A stretch of DNA of 64,000 bases, taken from NCBI GenBank assembly GCA_001949185.1, contig BDGG01000002.1, positions 8,150,772 through 8,214,771 on the forward strand. The letters are read 5' to 3'. The notes under the pieces are model-generated. The model worked only from the letters and a program-made list of their open reading frames with translations. It did no database searches and was not told the origin of the DNA. Shown here piece after piece: positions 13,731 through 24,053 of this stretch (the first letter of the stretch is position 1; each line of letters starts with the position of its first letter). The stretch is from Ramazzottius varieornatus. Lineage: Eukaryota > Tardigrada > Eutardigrada > Parachela > Ramazzottiidae. The translations under genes and the position numbers were made by a program.

Positions 13731-13822
13731 CGATAACAGTGTACACTGTGACTGAACTGATTCAATGCAAAATAAGACCCCGGGTTCGGCGCTTTGTGAA
13801 CGGTGTGCTTTCGGTATCATAG

Positions 13823-14061
13823 GTGTGATCAACGAAGAACACCCTGGCTTTAGCGTCAAAGGGTCGCTACCCAGTTTACTGACCGCTTCAGGGAGGGACC
13901 TCCGTAGCCAGTATACCAGTTTCGAACGGACTAACGGGGATGTTCATATACCGCTGGTTGATAGCCGGAAATACTTGGCCACCAACTACAGCCGGCGTGG
14001 CAGTGAGGTCCAGATCATGCCGGCGGTTTCCAGCGCTCCCAACGCCATTCTCTGTGTATAG
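13823..14061 (+). CDS. Candidate alternative last exon of the guanylate cyclase
   Basis: Acceptor TATCATAG precedes 13823. If exon 17 is spliced from a weak donor (exon end 13722, intron GTCTGT), the phase-1 junction is in frame. It replaces the stop at 13728-13730 with a 78-residue tail that ends ILCV. The tail is Ser/Arg-rich, with YSRRGSEVQ near the end, and looks like a plausible cytoplasmic tail; the last residues could be a PDZ ligand. The weak donor is the main doubt, so this is an alternative to the simple stop, not a certainty. Confidence 0.4.
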
Positions 14062-14157
14062 CACCTACAAACACAGCTGAAGCAGTAAAAACTGTAGACC
14101 ATAATATGCCAGCCAGATTCACAGTTCGGATCCTCATCGAGAGAAATGTTTTTAAAG

Positions 14158-14163
14158 AATAAA
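14158..14163 (+). terminator. Possible polyadenylation signal AATAAA for the cyclase
   Basis: AATAAA lies about 430 nt after the exon-17 stop and about 100 nt after the alternative stop at 14061. It is only a hexamer match. Confidence 0.3.
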
Positions 14164-14207
14164 ACAATCAAGTAGCATATCTGAAACGTGAGCAAATGAT
14201 ACATCGC

Positions 14208-14315
14208 AGATCGACGTCCCAATTGGCGCACATTCTTGGTATCGCTGGCTGGAAATGTGCGATTTGAGAAAACGATCTGATTTGAGATCATTTGCCCAAC
14301 TCCAACGTTGCCTCG
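14208..14315 (+). mobile_element. Degenerate hairpin element, 3' of the cyclase
   Basis: Left arm AATTGGCGCAC, diverged right arm ATGTGCGATTTGAGAAAACG, then ATCATTTGCCCAACTCC resembling the family tail. It lies between the convergent ends of the cyclase and the LD-repeat gene. Confidence 0.5.
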
Positions 14316-14566
14316 TCCATCGCCCGTGTCATTCCGTTCAAAATGCAAACTGTTATCAATAAGAAGAACAATCGTCTATTTAATTTTTGTCGATTTTTCT
14401 TATGTTCTTCTACAGCAGCATGCAGTTAAAGTCACCAGGAAGGCCGAAGGCAATAAGAGAGATGTGTTCAGGCCAAAAAAGGAATATTTACAACAACCCC
14501 AAAATGAGACAACTGACTAGCCAGCTAGTCATTGAGTACCGGTACAAAATCCAGCCTTCTAGAATC

Positions 14567-16199
14567 TCACATCCTTCTTTTTGGGGTGAGCTTCTTTAGC
14601 AGTTTCATGGCTGAGCTTGTCGCCACACTTTTCTTCGTCGTTACTTCCACCTCGTCATCGGCGTTCTGATCATCGTCATCCTCTGACTCGAACACTTCGT
14701 CGTCTTGGACATCAGCTTTGGCAGCCTTCCTGGAGGACTCAGCGTTGGCCGACGAGCTGACTTGAACCGGAAGTGTGCCTGTAATGGCCGGCAGGCTCTG
14801 CGCCACCTGCTTCTTATTACTGGCAACGCTTTCTTTCGACTTGGCTGCCTTGACCTTCAATGGCTTGCTGACCACTTGAACATTCTGGTCGTCTTGCTGT
14901 TGATGGCTGTTTGATTGACTGTTTGACTGGCCACTGGCGGCACCGGTATCACGGCCATACTGTGATACGTTCACGCCGTTACCGTTATTGCCGCCACTAT
15001 AGCCGCCATCATTGTTGTTGTTGTTGCTATTTCCGTAACCATCGCCGTTACCGTTGTTACCATAACCACCACCGTTGTTGCCACCGTGCGACGAGCCACC
15101 GCCATAGCTGTTGTCATGTGAGGGTTGCTCATGAATGACGTTCAGGACGGGATACGTCAGGTCGAGGTCGACACCTACGGAAAGATAAACGCACCGGCTG
15201 ATGTATATGGAACTGATTATGGGGATAAACGTTCTACTAAATTCAACGAGAGCACGCACCCAATGACGGTATGCCAAAATCTAATCGTGGTATATCCATA
15301 TGAGGAATTTGGACGTCTAGGTGAGGAATGTCGATCTGAAATGAAATCAGCATGGTCATTCGGTTTTATAATCATTGCATATTTACCATGTTTATTCAAT
15401 AGGGTTCGATTACTTTCTGTTCTAAGATTCTACTCAGACTTCTACTTCGGTAGCAGATTTCGGTTTAGCTTGTACGCCGTCTTACATCAAATCTTGGAAT
15501 GTCCAGGTGTGGAATGCCGATCTGGAACGAAGTCACAATTATTATCTGGCTTTCTGTTATCGGTTTATTTATCAATTTCTTATTTAGCTTGTGTGCCGTC
15601 TTACGTCAAGTCTTGGAATGTCCAGGTGTGGAATGCCGATCTGGAACGAAGTCACAATTATTATCTGGCTTTCTGTTATTGGTTTATCAATTTCCCTTTC
15701 TTATAATGGTACATTTTTTTACATCAATCTATATCCGCATTTTTATTCAGCTCGGTTCTTCCTCTATTGTAATCCTAAGTGAACAGACTTACGTCAAGTC
15801 TGGGCACGTCCAGATGCGGAATTGAAATATCCAGTTTGGGAATGCCGATCTGCAGGCAACAGAGCGGAGCAATTAGAAAGATCATAATCAAGGCAATGTC
15901 TTTTTGCGGGAGAAAAGATATCTTACGTCAAGTCGGGGAACGTCCAGCGTGGGTAAAACTATGTCAATGGGTTCGGGATGCACGTTGATATGGCTCTTGG
16001 AGTATCCTGCACCATAAGCTGCCGCCTTGTCGCCCGAACTGTAGGAACTTCCGGACCCGCCATTTCCATACTGCTTGGCTTCCGGTGCTGAGGTAACGAC
16101 AGGTGACGCTGCCGAATAACTGCTGTCACTTCCACCCGCTCTGCACAGACCAAACAACAGGAAACAGGAAGCAGTAATCCTTACTATGGAGGAACCCAT
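14567..16199 (-). CDS. Secreted (I/V)-P-x-L-D repeat protein, 6 exons, family not recognised
   Basis: Minus-strand exons: 16199-15927, 15849-15793, 15640-15605, 15521-15486, 15335-15260, 15174-14567 (361 aa, all junctions in frame). The start MGSSIVRITASCFLLFGLC looks like a signal peptide; an upstream in-frame ATG at 16241 would sit before the expected transcription start. A Ser/Gly/Tyr-rich part follows, then about 12 units of the form (I/V)-P-(H/R/K/T)-(L/M/F)-D spaced 5 or 7 residues apart, for example LPTLDVPRLD and IGIPHLDIPRLD. Exons 2-4 encode only such units (19, 12 and 12 residues). The last exon gives a Gly/Asn-rich low-complexity region, a Gln/Ser part, then an acidic run and a Lys-rich end (KLLKKLTPKRR). 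It is probably extracellular. I do not recognise the family and propose no function. Confidence 0.75.
15464..15690. repeat. Tandem 119-bp duplication carrying one exon plus intron
   Basis: 15464-15582 and 15583-15690 are nearly identical direct repeats, offset by exactly 119 bp. Each contains a 36-nt exon of the LD-repeat gene and the flanking intron, including the motif AATTATTATCTGGCTTTCTG. The exon copies differ at two bases (Leu to Phe in one unit and a silent change). The similarity extends through the intron, so the duplication is recent. Confidence 0.9.
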
Positions 16200-16259
16200 C
16201 TTCGCTGTGAGGACGAACTGAGAAGAGTCTACTTGCATCAACTGAAGCGCGACTTTGCC

Positions 16260-16269
16260 TTATTATAAC
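16260..16269 (-). promoter_or_regulatory. TATA-like box of the LD-repeat gene
   Basis: On the minus strand the sequence reads TTATAATAAG about 60 nt before the ATG at 16199. A start about 30 nt downstream gives a short leader of about 35 nt and favours ATG 16199 over ATG 16241. Confidence 0.4.
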
Positions 16270-16722
16270 CGACAAACGATGGAATTGATAAAATGGAACA
16301 TCGCGCTTCGTAATGAAGATGCACCGTGAAGAATCTTCAAGATCTAAAGATGAGCAATGGGCGATAGCCTCGATTCATCGTCCGGCGAGCCATCTTTGCC
16401 ATTGTATGCTTGCTTCACCTGTCGTGTGAATGCTGTTATGCGATACAGAAGTTCTTTGGCATATTAACCTCCCTCAGCTGGCTCTACGGATTCCGTTGCA
16501 TCACCATCTTTCACTTTCAATCTGTCATCTTTCCCATCTTCTACTTCTTCGATCATGCGCTCTCTGCGCTTCTAAACCATACTTTTCACTCTTGCTCACA
16601 CTACTAAATTACCACTATAATTCGAACTTGATCCAAGTCTCTACCAGTTGCAGAATAAATATCGTGTCGTTTCGTGTTTCCCAATTCGCTTAATTTTGTA
16701 CTTAAACTAACTTTTTTGCAGC

Positions 16723-16962
16723 GTGGTACCCTCATTAGCGCTTGCCATGGCCATCACTATCAGTACCTTGAGATGCATCAATCGAGTACGAATGAAAAAG
16801 GCACAAAGAAAACTCAAGGTGCAAGCCCAGCGGAAGAAGAGTTTTCGGCGTGGTGGCGCCACTTTTGGATGGGCGGGAGTTGCCCGAAGACCGACTTGTG
16901 GATCGACCCCCATTCAACCTACGATTAAAGCGAAAGCAGAAGATTGCGGGCCCCCAGACTGA
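16723..16962 (+). CDS. Small basic ORF, doubtful
   Basis: A 79-codon frame follows a good acceptor (TTTTTTGCAG near 16720). It begins with a short hydrophobic stretch (MVPSLALAMAITIST) and becomes Lys/Arg-rich. I find no partner exon and no family, so it may be chance or a fragment. Confidence 0.2.
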   Translation: MVPSLALAMAITISTLRCINRVRMKKAQRKLKVQAQRKKSFRRGGATFGWAGVARRPTCGSTPIQPTIKAKAEDCGPPD

Positions 16963-17025
16963 TGCTGTACTGGCCGCGCTGACGTCACTGAACCCGTTAT
17001 AGTCCAGAGGTGACAATGCTGCATA

Positions 17026-18100
17026 ATGGTTCTGCTAACTGTGGTAGTGATACTTGGGAAAGTCTTCCGTGCGGTACTAGGGGGTGCTGTAAGCTGCTAC
17101 ACCTGCGTGGGCCTTCTGCGTTACGCTAATGACACCTGTTCGAAGCCTGCAGCCACCACCGGCAAGAAGACTGGGTGCACGACTTGCTACACTACCCTTC
17201 TGGAAGGTAGCTCTTACAGTACGCTGGTTAGTGCCTTCAATTCGCTTCTCATCCGGTCAAAATCATGCAGCTCATTAACCTGAATATCCACAGATAAGTA
17301 CGTTCAGCGCGGCTGCCTGGCGCAAAACCTTGCCCAAGACGGATGTTCCAACACGACCTCCAGTCAGAAGATCTGTTACAGCTTGCGCGACAACTGCAAC
17401 GCCGGCGACATGGCGAACGTCACCATCAACCTGACGGTGGGGATCCCGGAAGTGCAATTTCTCGCCCAAAAACCGAATGACATCGAGTGTTACCTCTGCA
17501 ACGGCTATGCAGTGACTATTGAACCAAAGTCCCGACAAACGTGACCAACATGCGGTGCAGGGGAGCCTGTATTTGGTATTATATGAGCCGTCCTCGATGC
17601 CCGGGTAGAGTATGTTCTGCATCAGTGATTTCCGTCTTTCGCGACCAACGGAACATAATTAGCAGCGCACGTACTCATGGCTAATGGCCAGAAGCGCGCG
17701 TCACTTGGGAAAGCAAGTTGGTAAAATTCCGGGGCCGCGCACGCCTCATTATTATTACATTCAAGATTAGATTAGCTGCAAACTTGCGCCAGTTAGGAGG
17801 ACGAACTCGTACGTATCGTTTGTTGGAATTCCACTAATCTTGTTCCGCTACTGCGACTTTTTGTAGGCGTTTTGGAGGCTCTGCCACCTATAACGAGATG
17901 TGTGTAGATTTACTCCTGACGATCGAAAAAGATCGAACGTTTGGTCGTTTTAAATTCGCCACGATACCCTAACGGATGTGGAGATCGGAGGTGTCCACTC
18001 CTGCAACACCTCTAAATGCAACAATTACGTCCCTCGGGAGATAGTCATTTTTGCCACTGGATGCCTCTACTGTGTCTTGCTATTGCCTTGCACCTCATAG
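17026..18100 (+). pseudogene. Ly6/uPAR-like locus, apparently decayed after the first domain
   Basis: The start at 17026 gives a hydrophobic leader (MVLLTVVVILGKV), then CYTCVGL and further Cys. After a short intron (donor GTTAGT at 17227, acceptor before about 17290) come GCLAQ, KICYS and DNCNAGDM. That is a complete three-finger Ly6 cysteine pattern. A second domain starts ECYLCNGY but reaches a stop near 17541, while the continuation (TNVTNMRCRGACIW) is in another frame. A last part near 17970-18100 contains CNTSKCNN and a hydrophobic tail like a GPI signal, again shifted relative to the sequence before it. A hairpin element sits at 17661-17720. Ly6 proteins are small, often GPI-anchored surface or secreted modulators. 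Either introns I cannot place or true frameshifts explain the breaks. Confidence 0.5.
17661..17720 (+). mobile_element. Degenerate hairpin element inside the Ly6-like locus
   Basis: AGCAGCGCACGTACTCATGG on the left and GCGCGCGTCACTTGGGAAAGC on the right match the family arms with changes. Confidence 0.55.
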
Positions 18101-18719
18101 CGAACTAGCCCCGATGTAAAAACCATAGCAGAATTTCTGCTTTGAAAAAATATTCTTATAGTACTTTTTTCTGGACCGTAATTCAGTGGCGGTCTAGTAT
18201 CTGCAGAAGATCATTTTCTCCCGCGCGTACGCAGAAGTTCCGTACAAGCTGAAGTTGAATGAAGCAACGGAGAAGGTTCAACCTTGTGTCCATTTTTAGA
18301 CGGCCTTAATTCTTCCTTTCCGCTTCGCTGTGCCATAAGTCAGATAAGTGAGTCAGTGATACAGTTACAGATTTCCGTTCCTGGCTCCTTACAGTCATAA
18401 GTCGAAGCAGAAGCGTTAACTTAGAAGTATCGCGTCCCGCAGACGTAGTACAGCATGCATGGCTACTGTTATTTCCAAAGTCAAAACGGGTTAAGTAGAA
18501 AGCTTCTTGCCTTTCCGCACTGCAAAAACATCTGTGTATGAGATGCCGAGTGAAGCCTTGAGAATTCGCATACAGCTACCGTTTGTATAACCTGGATTAC
18601 GTCGCCCTGCTCTTCCTTATCAATTTACGCCAGATATACCGTTGAATTGGACTTATGTGATGAACCGTCTATGAACTTCTCGTTTGCATTTCTTCCCCAA
18701 CTTGAGGAACATTGCGGAA
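18101..18719. other. Intergenic region before the CCDC141-like gene
   Basis: About 620 nt with no supported exon or element. It should hold the promoter and 5' UTR of the next gene. Confidence 0.5.
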
Positions 18720-21700
18720 ATGGAGCAAGACACGGAAATGGAGGTGCTTGTCCCGCGAGTTCAACAGCAAGTACAACGGCGCGTCCGAGCCAGTACGACC
18801 AGCGTCATTGCAGCCCATTCGGGCAACACGCGGATTGTAGTGGCTGTCCTGACGGTAAGTCGAGGCTATTGATATTCACAAATTGTCAATTAGGAGGTAA
18901 TTGTTGTCAACGATGGCAGCCTGTCTTGCGACGGGAGTGGATAGGGTACTGTGTTTAGGCCAATGTGGCTACCGCTCATGTGTGTTTTGTGGTCATAGCA
19001 TGGGGACGAACTGGAACTGCGCCTGCAAGAGATGCAACCCTCCTTGTTACACGTAGGAAACAGCCTGGAAGAGATATTGGAGCTGCAGATGGACCTCAAC
19101 GAATGCCTGGTCAAATTACAGGTTAAAAAATTTTTCTTGTGTCTCATCACAGTTTTTTCGACTTCCCTTTATACGTCGTCGACCTGAGGTGGATGAAGCG
19201 AGGATAAGTAAAACCTTTATCGTTGTATTTCATAGAGTAAAGAGATGGAGATTGAACAAGCCTTGGCGCAAAGCGATGAGTTGGTCGTTCGTCAGGGTAT
19301 CGAGCCGCAACTTCACATGGCCATGGCCGACAGTTTGGGTAAAGCCTGGATGATCTTTTACGATATGCTGTCAGCTCGTGTGAACCTCCTCGAATATTCC
19401 TTCTTTTTCCGACAACAATATAGCAAGGTGCGTGGATGTTCAGAATCAGTTTTAAGAAACGTTAGGTGTATCACTCAATACAGAATTTCGCTATATGCGC
19501 GTGATTTGTCGACGGCAGTGTACGGAGTTCTTCGACAAAATCCTCAACGATGCGAAGAAAGGGGGCTCCTCGGAAGATGAAAATCGAGACTCACCAAGCC
19601 TGATCAAAGGTATCACTGTTATTTGCGAACCTGGAAACCTTGACATATTGTTCTTCTAATTCTTTGTAGTTTTTATATTTGACTGTTTTTGCTTTGTGCA
19701 CTTTGCGGCTATTTTTATCCCTGCTGTTTTCGATGTACAGAAGTACTGGAGCGTTTTAAGGAGACGCTGATGGGGAGTCACAGTCTGATTGATTTATTGG
19801 AGCGTTTCACCAGCGAGCACCTGTCAAAAGTGACGACGCTGAGTGCCTTCCCCGCAAAAGAGCAAGCTGTCAACAGTATTACTTCCTTGATCGAGAATCT
19901 CAGTGACAAGCGCCGACATGTTGTCCAGCAACTGGCCCAACGACAAAGTTCCATTCATCACGACGCCATCGTCACGCGAGCTCGACTAGAGTTCCACCAG
20001 CTAATGAAACTCCACGAGGATATGGAACAACGAAGCAAAAGTATGGCCACGTTTCCCGTTACAAGGGAATACGGCAGGGAAATGCTCAAAGAATACGAAA
20101 AGATCCTCAACACCGTCCAGGTGAGTAAAGCGAAAGTAACCCAAATTCCAAATAACTATCTGCAGTATTCTTCAAAATTCTTCTAAAACAGATTTTGCTG
20201 CTGATATTTTGTCGAACGTACTCTATATGGTGTAGATGACTAAATTCTGAAGTTAATTTGATTTTAGTGTACAAATCGGGCATGTTATAAGCGGCTCATA
20301 TGAGACCATTAGGAATGGTTAACCGATTACGATACTTACTCATGTTTACTAATGTTTAGAGGAATAATGCAACGTTCCGGGTTTCTTTAGTGGAGAAACT
20401 AAACATTTATGGCAGCTTTATAACCAGAAAATGTTTTGTTCTAGGTTATGGAAGATAGTCTTACAAGGCTGAAAGCTCGCGTCAGCAACCAGTCAACCTC
20501 ATCCGCTCTGCAGCTCCTGGAAGAAATCTCTACATTCGAGACCTTTCTCGTATCCTCCCAAATCACGTGGGAGAAGCAGTCCTACGTTCTGGATCTGTGT
20601 ATGGACGGTTACTCCCTCGTCGAAACCGCCCATACTGACCTCGAAGACCTGGTGCGCCGCATGCAACGACCAATTTACCGACGCGGCTCTTCACCAAAGC
20701 TGGACGAACTGCTCCGTGAGATCATCAGTCTTCCTAAGTCAGCGACTAAGCAGTCCATGTTTCTGGCAGAGAACTCTGCCCATTTAGACATTGGGCCTTT
20801 ACTGAACGCAGTCAGTCACCTACAGGATGAATGTCAAGAAACCAGCCAGCAAGTGGTGAAGCGACAAGAGGACCTGCTAATGTTGGGACCAGAAGATCAG
20901 GACGTCGAAATGTCGGGTCCTACCGAAGAAATACACATTTCTTGCCGAGAGCTTCTTCGATGGATTAACGACACCTTGCACAATCTCCAGAAGGTAGGAA
21001 TGTGCACATACAGTCTGCCTGGTCGGTATAGGTCTGATTGCTATTTTCAAAATACTATTGTGGCTTCTCCCTATTTCATGTTGTGCGATGCGCGAGCTTA
21101 TGCGAAAAGATTTGAGAAACTTTGATCTAAAATGCCCGTATGTTTCCTTTGTACAGTACGAGATCAAGCAGAACGATCCGATGACCATCGAAAGCTTCCT
21201 GAACAAACATCACCTTCTGATGGAAGAACTGGGAATTCGCCAAGCTCAATTAGACCATACTGTTCAACAGATTGGTCAGCTACAGCACCACGGCTATGAG
21301 GTCACAAACGAACTGATGCAAGAATTACAAGTCTTGATGGACCGGTGGAACCTTCTCTCGGAGACCCTAAGCTTCCGGACCGGTACTGCCCTTCATCTTC
21401 TCCAACTGTTGACGCTTCCTCTAGAGGCGAAGCAGCAATCTTTCCAAGAAAGCCATCAAGAGCATGATCACAACATGCATTCCCTCCCTTTTAACATTCC
21501 GGTTCCACCTCAACCAACGAAGACAGAAGACCAGCTCAACACCACAGACCGCCTTGAGAATTTGACGGCAGATCTACTGGACAACTTGGAAACGGTAACA
21601 ACTAATATTCAAAATTACTGTGCTTGTGTTTTGGAAGTACCGTGTCTTTTTGAATGGTCGAAATTTTGAAAAGCGGAATTCCAACCTCGTAAAGGATAAT

Positions 21701-23101
21701 CTGTATGACCTCCGTTTGCAGGTTTCAAGAGCACTGCCGTCAATTCAAGGAACCTTACACAGCTTACAAGACGTACACCACCTCGAACACAGGACAGCTG
21801 CTACCCAACTTGTGGAGTCCCTCGACGAACTTCTATCAAGCTTGCACGGGATCGAACACGCCCAAAACAACTTGAAAGAACAACTAAAGTGCAACGTTAC
21901 TGAACCTCCAAGCAAACAAGAACAGAGGGCGCCACCATCCAACAGAGGAGAATCGCCCACAGATGGCGCTGTAACATCCGCACAAACAAGCCTGATCGAG
22001 AAGCTCAAGCACCTGTCCCAACAAACCAGTCAAGTAAGTTTCGTAATGATTTGTTTACTTCAATTCTTTTTAGAATGTTTAATTTTTTTCTGTGAATTAC
22101 AGATAGTCAAACATACGGAAGACATCAAGGAAACGGCATCCTTCCTAGCCAGAGAGAACCTGTCCCAAATTCAGTACAGCGAATCAATCGTAGTAAGCTT
22201 CAAAAGAGCTCTTATCCGTAGAAATCTGGTATGTATTTTCTGAATACTGATCCTAGTGTGATGCAGATGATCTCGGGTGTGTTGCAAAAATTCACGTCGC
22301 AAGTGCAAGCCGCTATCAATGACCATTCGCAAGCTGTTCTTGACACCCTGCTACCTTCCCTTCTCGACATGTTCCAGCCTGGTTACACCTCGTCCTACAC
22401 GCGCATTGCCGTTCAAGCCGTCAGTCCCGTTGAAGCGGAAATGTCGCCCATCCCGCCACAGTTCCTCCACGAGACCTTACCAGACACCATCACAGGCAAA
22501 GCAGGCCAGACTATCATGGTCGACTGCCAAGTCAGCAGCGAGCCCGTACCACAAACCACCTGGTCCTTCCACAACCCCTCCTACGCTACCTCGGACATCG
22601 AGACCAGGGTTAGACTTATGCACTACGAAGGACGAACTGTCTTGATAGTTCGACCACAGGCTCGCGACAACGGCACGATCCTGACATGCACAGCGTCCAA
22701 CGAAGCCGGGGAAGTCAGCTGGTCCACAAAGCTCAAAGTGGAGGAAGAACACACAAATGAAGAGCGAACGGAAGAGGACATGTACGAAAGGGAAGAAGGG
22801 GATATACTGTCCAGCGCGCCATGGATCGGACGCTTCACTATCATCAGTCGAGAAGACGGTAATGATGAACGTGATGATCTAACGTATCAATGTGAATTGT
22901 ATGACTACAAATTATACTGCACATTTCACAGCAGAGAAACCTCCTGCTCCTTTAGGCTACAAAACTAGCTCCTCTTCCTCGACTAACAAAAATCTGCTTC
23001 GTCCGAAGCAGTCTATGTATGCTTTGCATGTTCTGGAGTGTGCCGAACCGCCTGATGTCAATAAAATCTGGTGGACCCAGACTGTATGTTTCCTTGTGTA
23101 A
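18720..23101 (+). CDS. CCDC141-like helical protein with C-terminal Ig domain, 11 exons
   Basis: Exons: 18720-18854, 18999-19121, 19236-19427, 19519-19609, 19741-20120, 20445-20993, 21157-21594, 21722-22033, 22103-22192, 22267-22858 and a proposed last exon 22932-23101 (1,023 aa). All junctions are in frame. The N-terminus matches my memory of human CCDC141: QPSLLHVG here against QPSLLEIG, and AMADSLGKAW against AMAQTLGEAW. Most of the protein is long amphipathic helices of spectrin/coiled-coil type. Exon 10 carries an Ig domain (about 22450-22750) with VDCQV, TTWSFHN and ILTCTASNEAG, in the C-terminal place where CCDC141 has its Ig domain. Human CCDC141 has roles in centrosome/cytoskeleton biology. 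The last exon is uncertain: exon 10 ends in phase 1 and can also join 25300, which would fuse this gene to the titin-like gene. Confidence 0.75.
22932..23101 (+). CDS. Proposed last exon of the CCDC141-like gene
   Basis: Acceptor TTTCACAG precedes 22932; a second acceptor three bases later (CAGCAG) also works. The exon encodes a Ser/Pro-rich tail (EKPPAPLGYKTSSSSS) and stops at 23101. A GTATGT donor-like site near 23081 could instead continue the transcript. Confidence 0.45.
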
Positions 23102-23899
23102 ATCCAGTAGAAGTGCATGTTGGACCATTGATTTCAAAAGTGATGAAACGTCCGAGGAAAACTGAGCGGGGGGTTCAGGCTGAGTGAAAGCGCCAAGTTC
23201 ATTCCGGAATATACCGAACCTTAGCGGACCATGTGTTTTTCGTGCTGTATAACTTCGAGCATTGCGGCTTCAAGTTATAGAGCAAGAGATATGCCAAGCA
23301 TTCCCTACGTACGACGCAGAGTACGACCTCTTAGAGCACAGATCAAAGTGCAATCTAAGAATATCTCCATAGGCATCCTCATAGTACCTTCTTTGCATAT
23401 TGCGAAACATGCGACGGACGAGCGCAAAGTGAAACTAAATGACTGTGACGGCTCAAACATCCCTCGGCTGGATATTTGAGCCACAACTAGGACGAAGCAC
23501 GGTGTGCCGTACTGTGCCGTAGAGCAAAAGGCTATTTAAAGGTTGATGTGCTTGGGTTTCTCCATGATGTTGTACTGTACTGTCTGTTAGATCAGGAATT
23601 AGGTAACACAAATCGGAAGAGCGAACCAAGGCAAGAAAGTCTAATCCGAAAGAAGCTCTGCCTTCTTCGAGCTTTCAGCGGCGCTAACGAAGCGAAACAG
23701 GTCGACCTCAGTTTTCCTTCCATTCTCAACACTGTATTGAAATATGCTTCATCTGACTATAAACAAGAGGCCTTATTGTTTAGATTATCAATCTTGGACT
23801 TCCGTTATGTAATTGCACGAGTGAGGAAGCTGAAATCCTGATGATTCTATATCTGATGTACGATCCGATATCCCTCGACCGATATTTGACCACCCGGAA
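23102..23899. other. Spacer between the CCDC141-like and titin-like genes, left part
   Basis: About 800 nt. Two short open frames (23231-23479 and 23548-23841) show no domain or splice context. If the two genes are separate this would contain a polyadenylation site and the titin-like promoter; neither could be pinned down. Confidence 0.5.
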
Positions 23900-24053
23900 A
23901 TGTTTGGCTGGCATATTTTTGGTAATAATGTCTTGAGCTCTTCGGATGAGGAAAGTTTGAGTGACGAAATGGAGAAAGAAGGCCTGAAGATGGATGCGGA
24001 AGGAGAACTAACGTTGCATGGATTTACAGCCTTTACTCACACTATGGCTCATG
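23900..24053 (+). CDS. Candidate first coding exon of the titin-like gene
   Basis: ATG at 23900 opens 51 codons, MFGWHIFGNN then an acidic Ser/Glu stretch (SSSDEESLSDEMEKEG), ending before a GTACAG donor with one spare base. That phase matches exon 2 at 25300 exactly. The frame is closed by a TGA about 75 nt upstream, with no AG acceptor between, so this is better read as a first exon than as an internal one. The donor is only fair. Confidence 0.45.

Noticed and set aside
14911-15138. Plus-strand His/Arg/Cys-rich open frame
   Set aside because: It is the reverse complement of the Gly/Asn-rich codons of the secreted LD-repeat gene; the odd composition is a shadow.
23231-23841. Two open frames (82 and 97 codons) after the CCDC141-like gene
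   Set aside because: No domain, no splice context and no coding-like composition.
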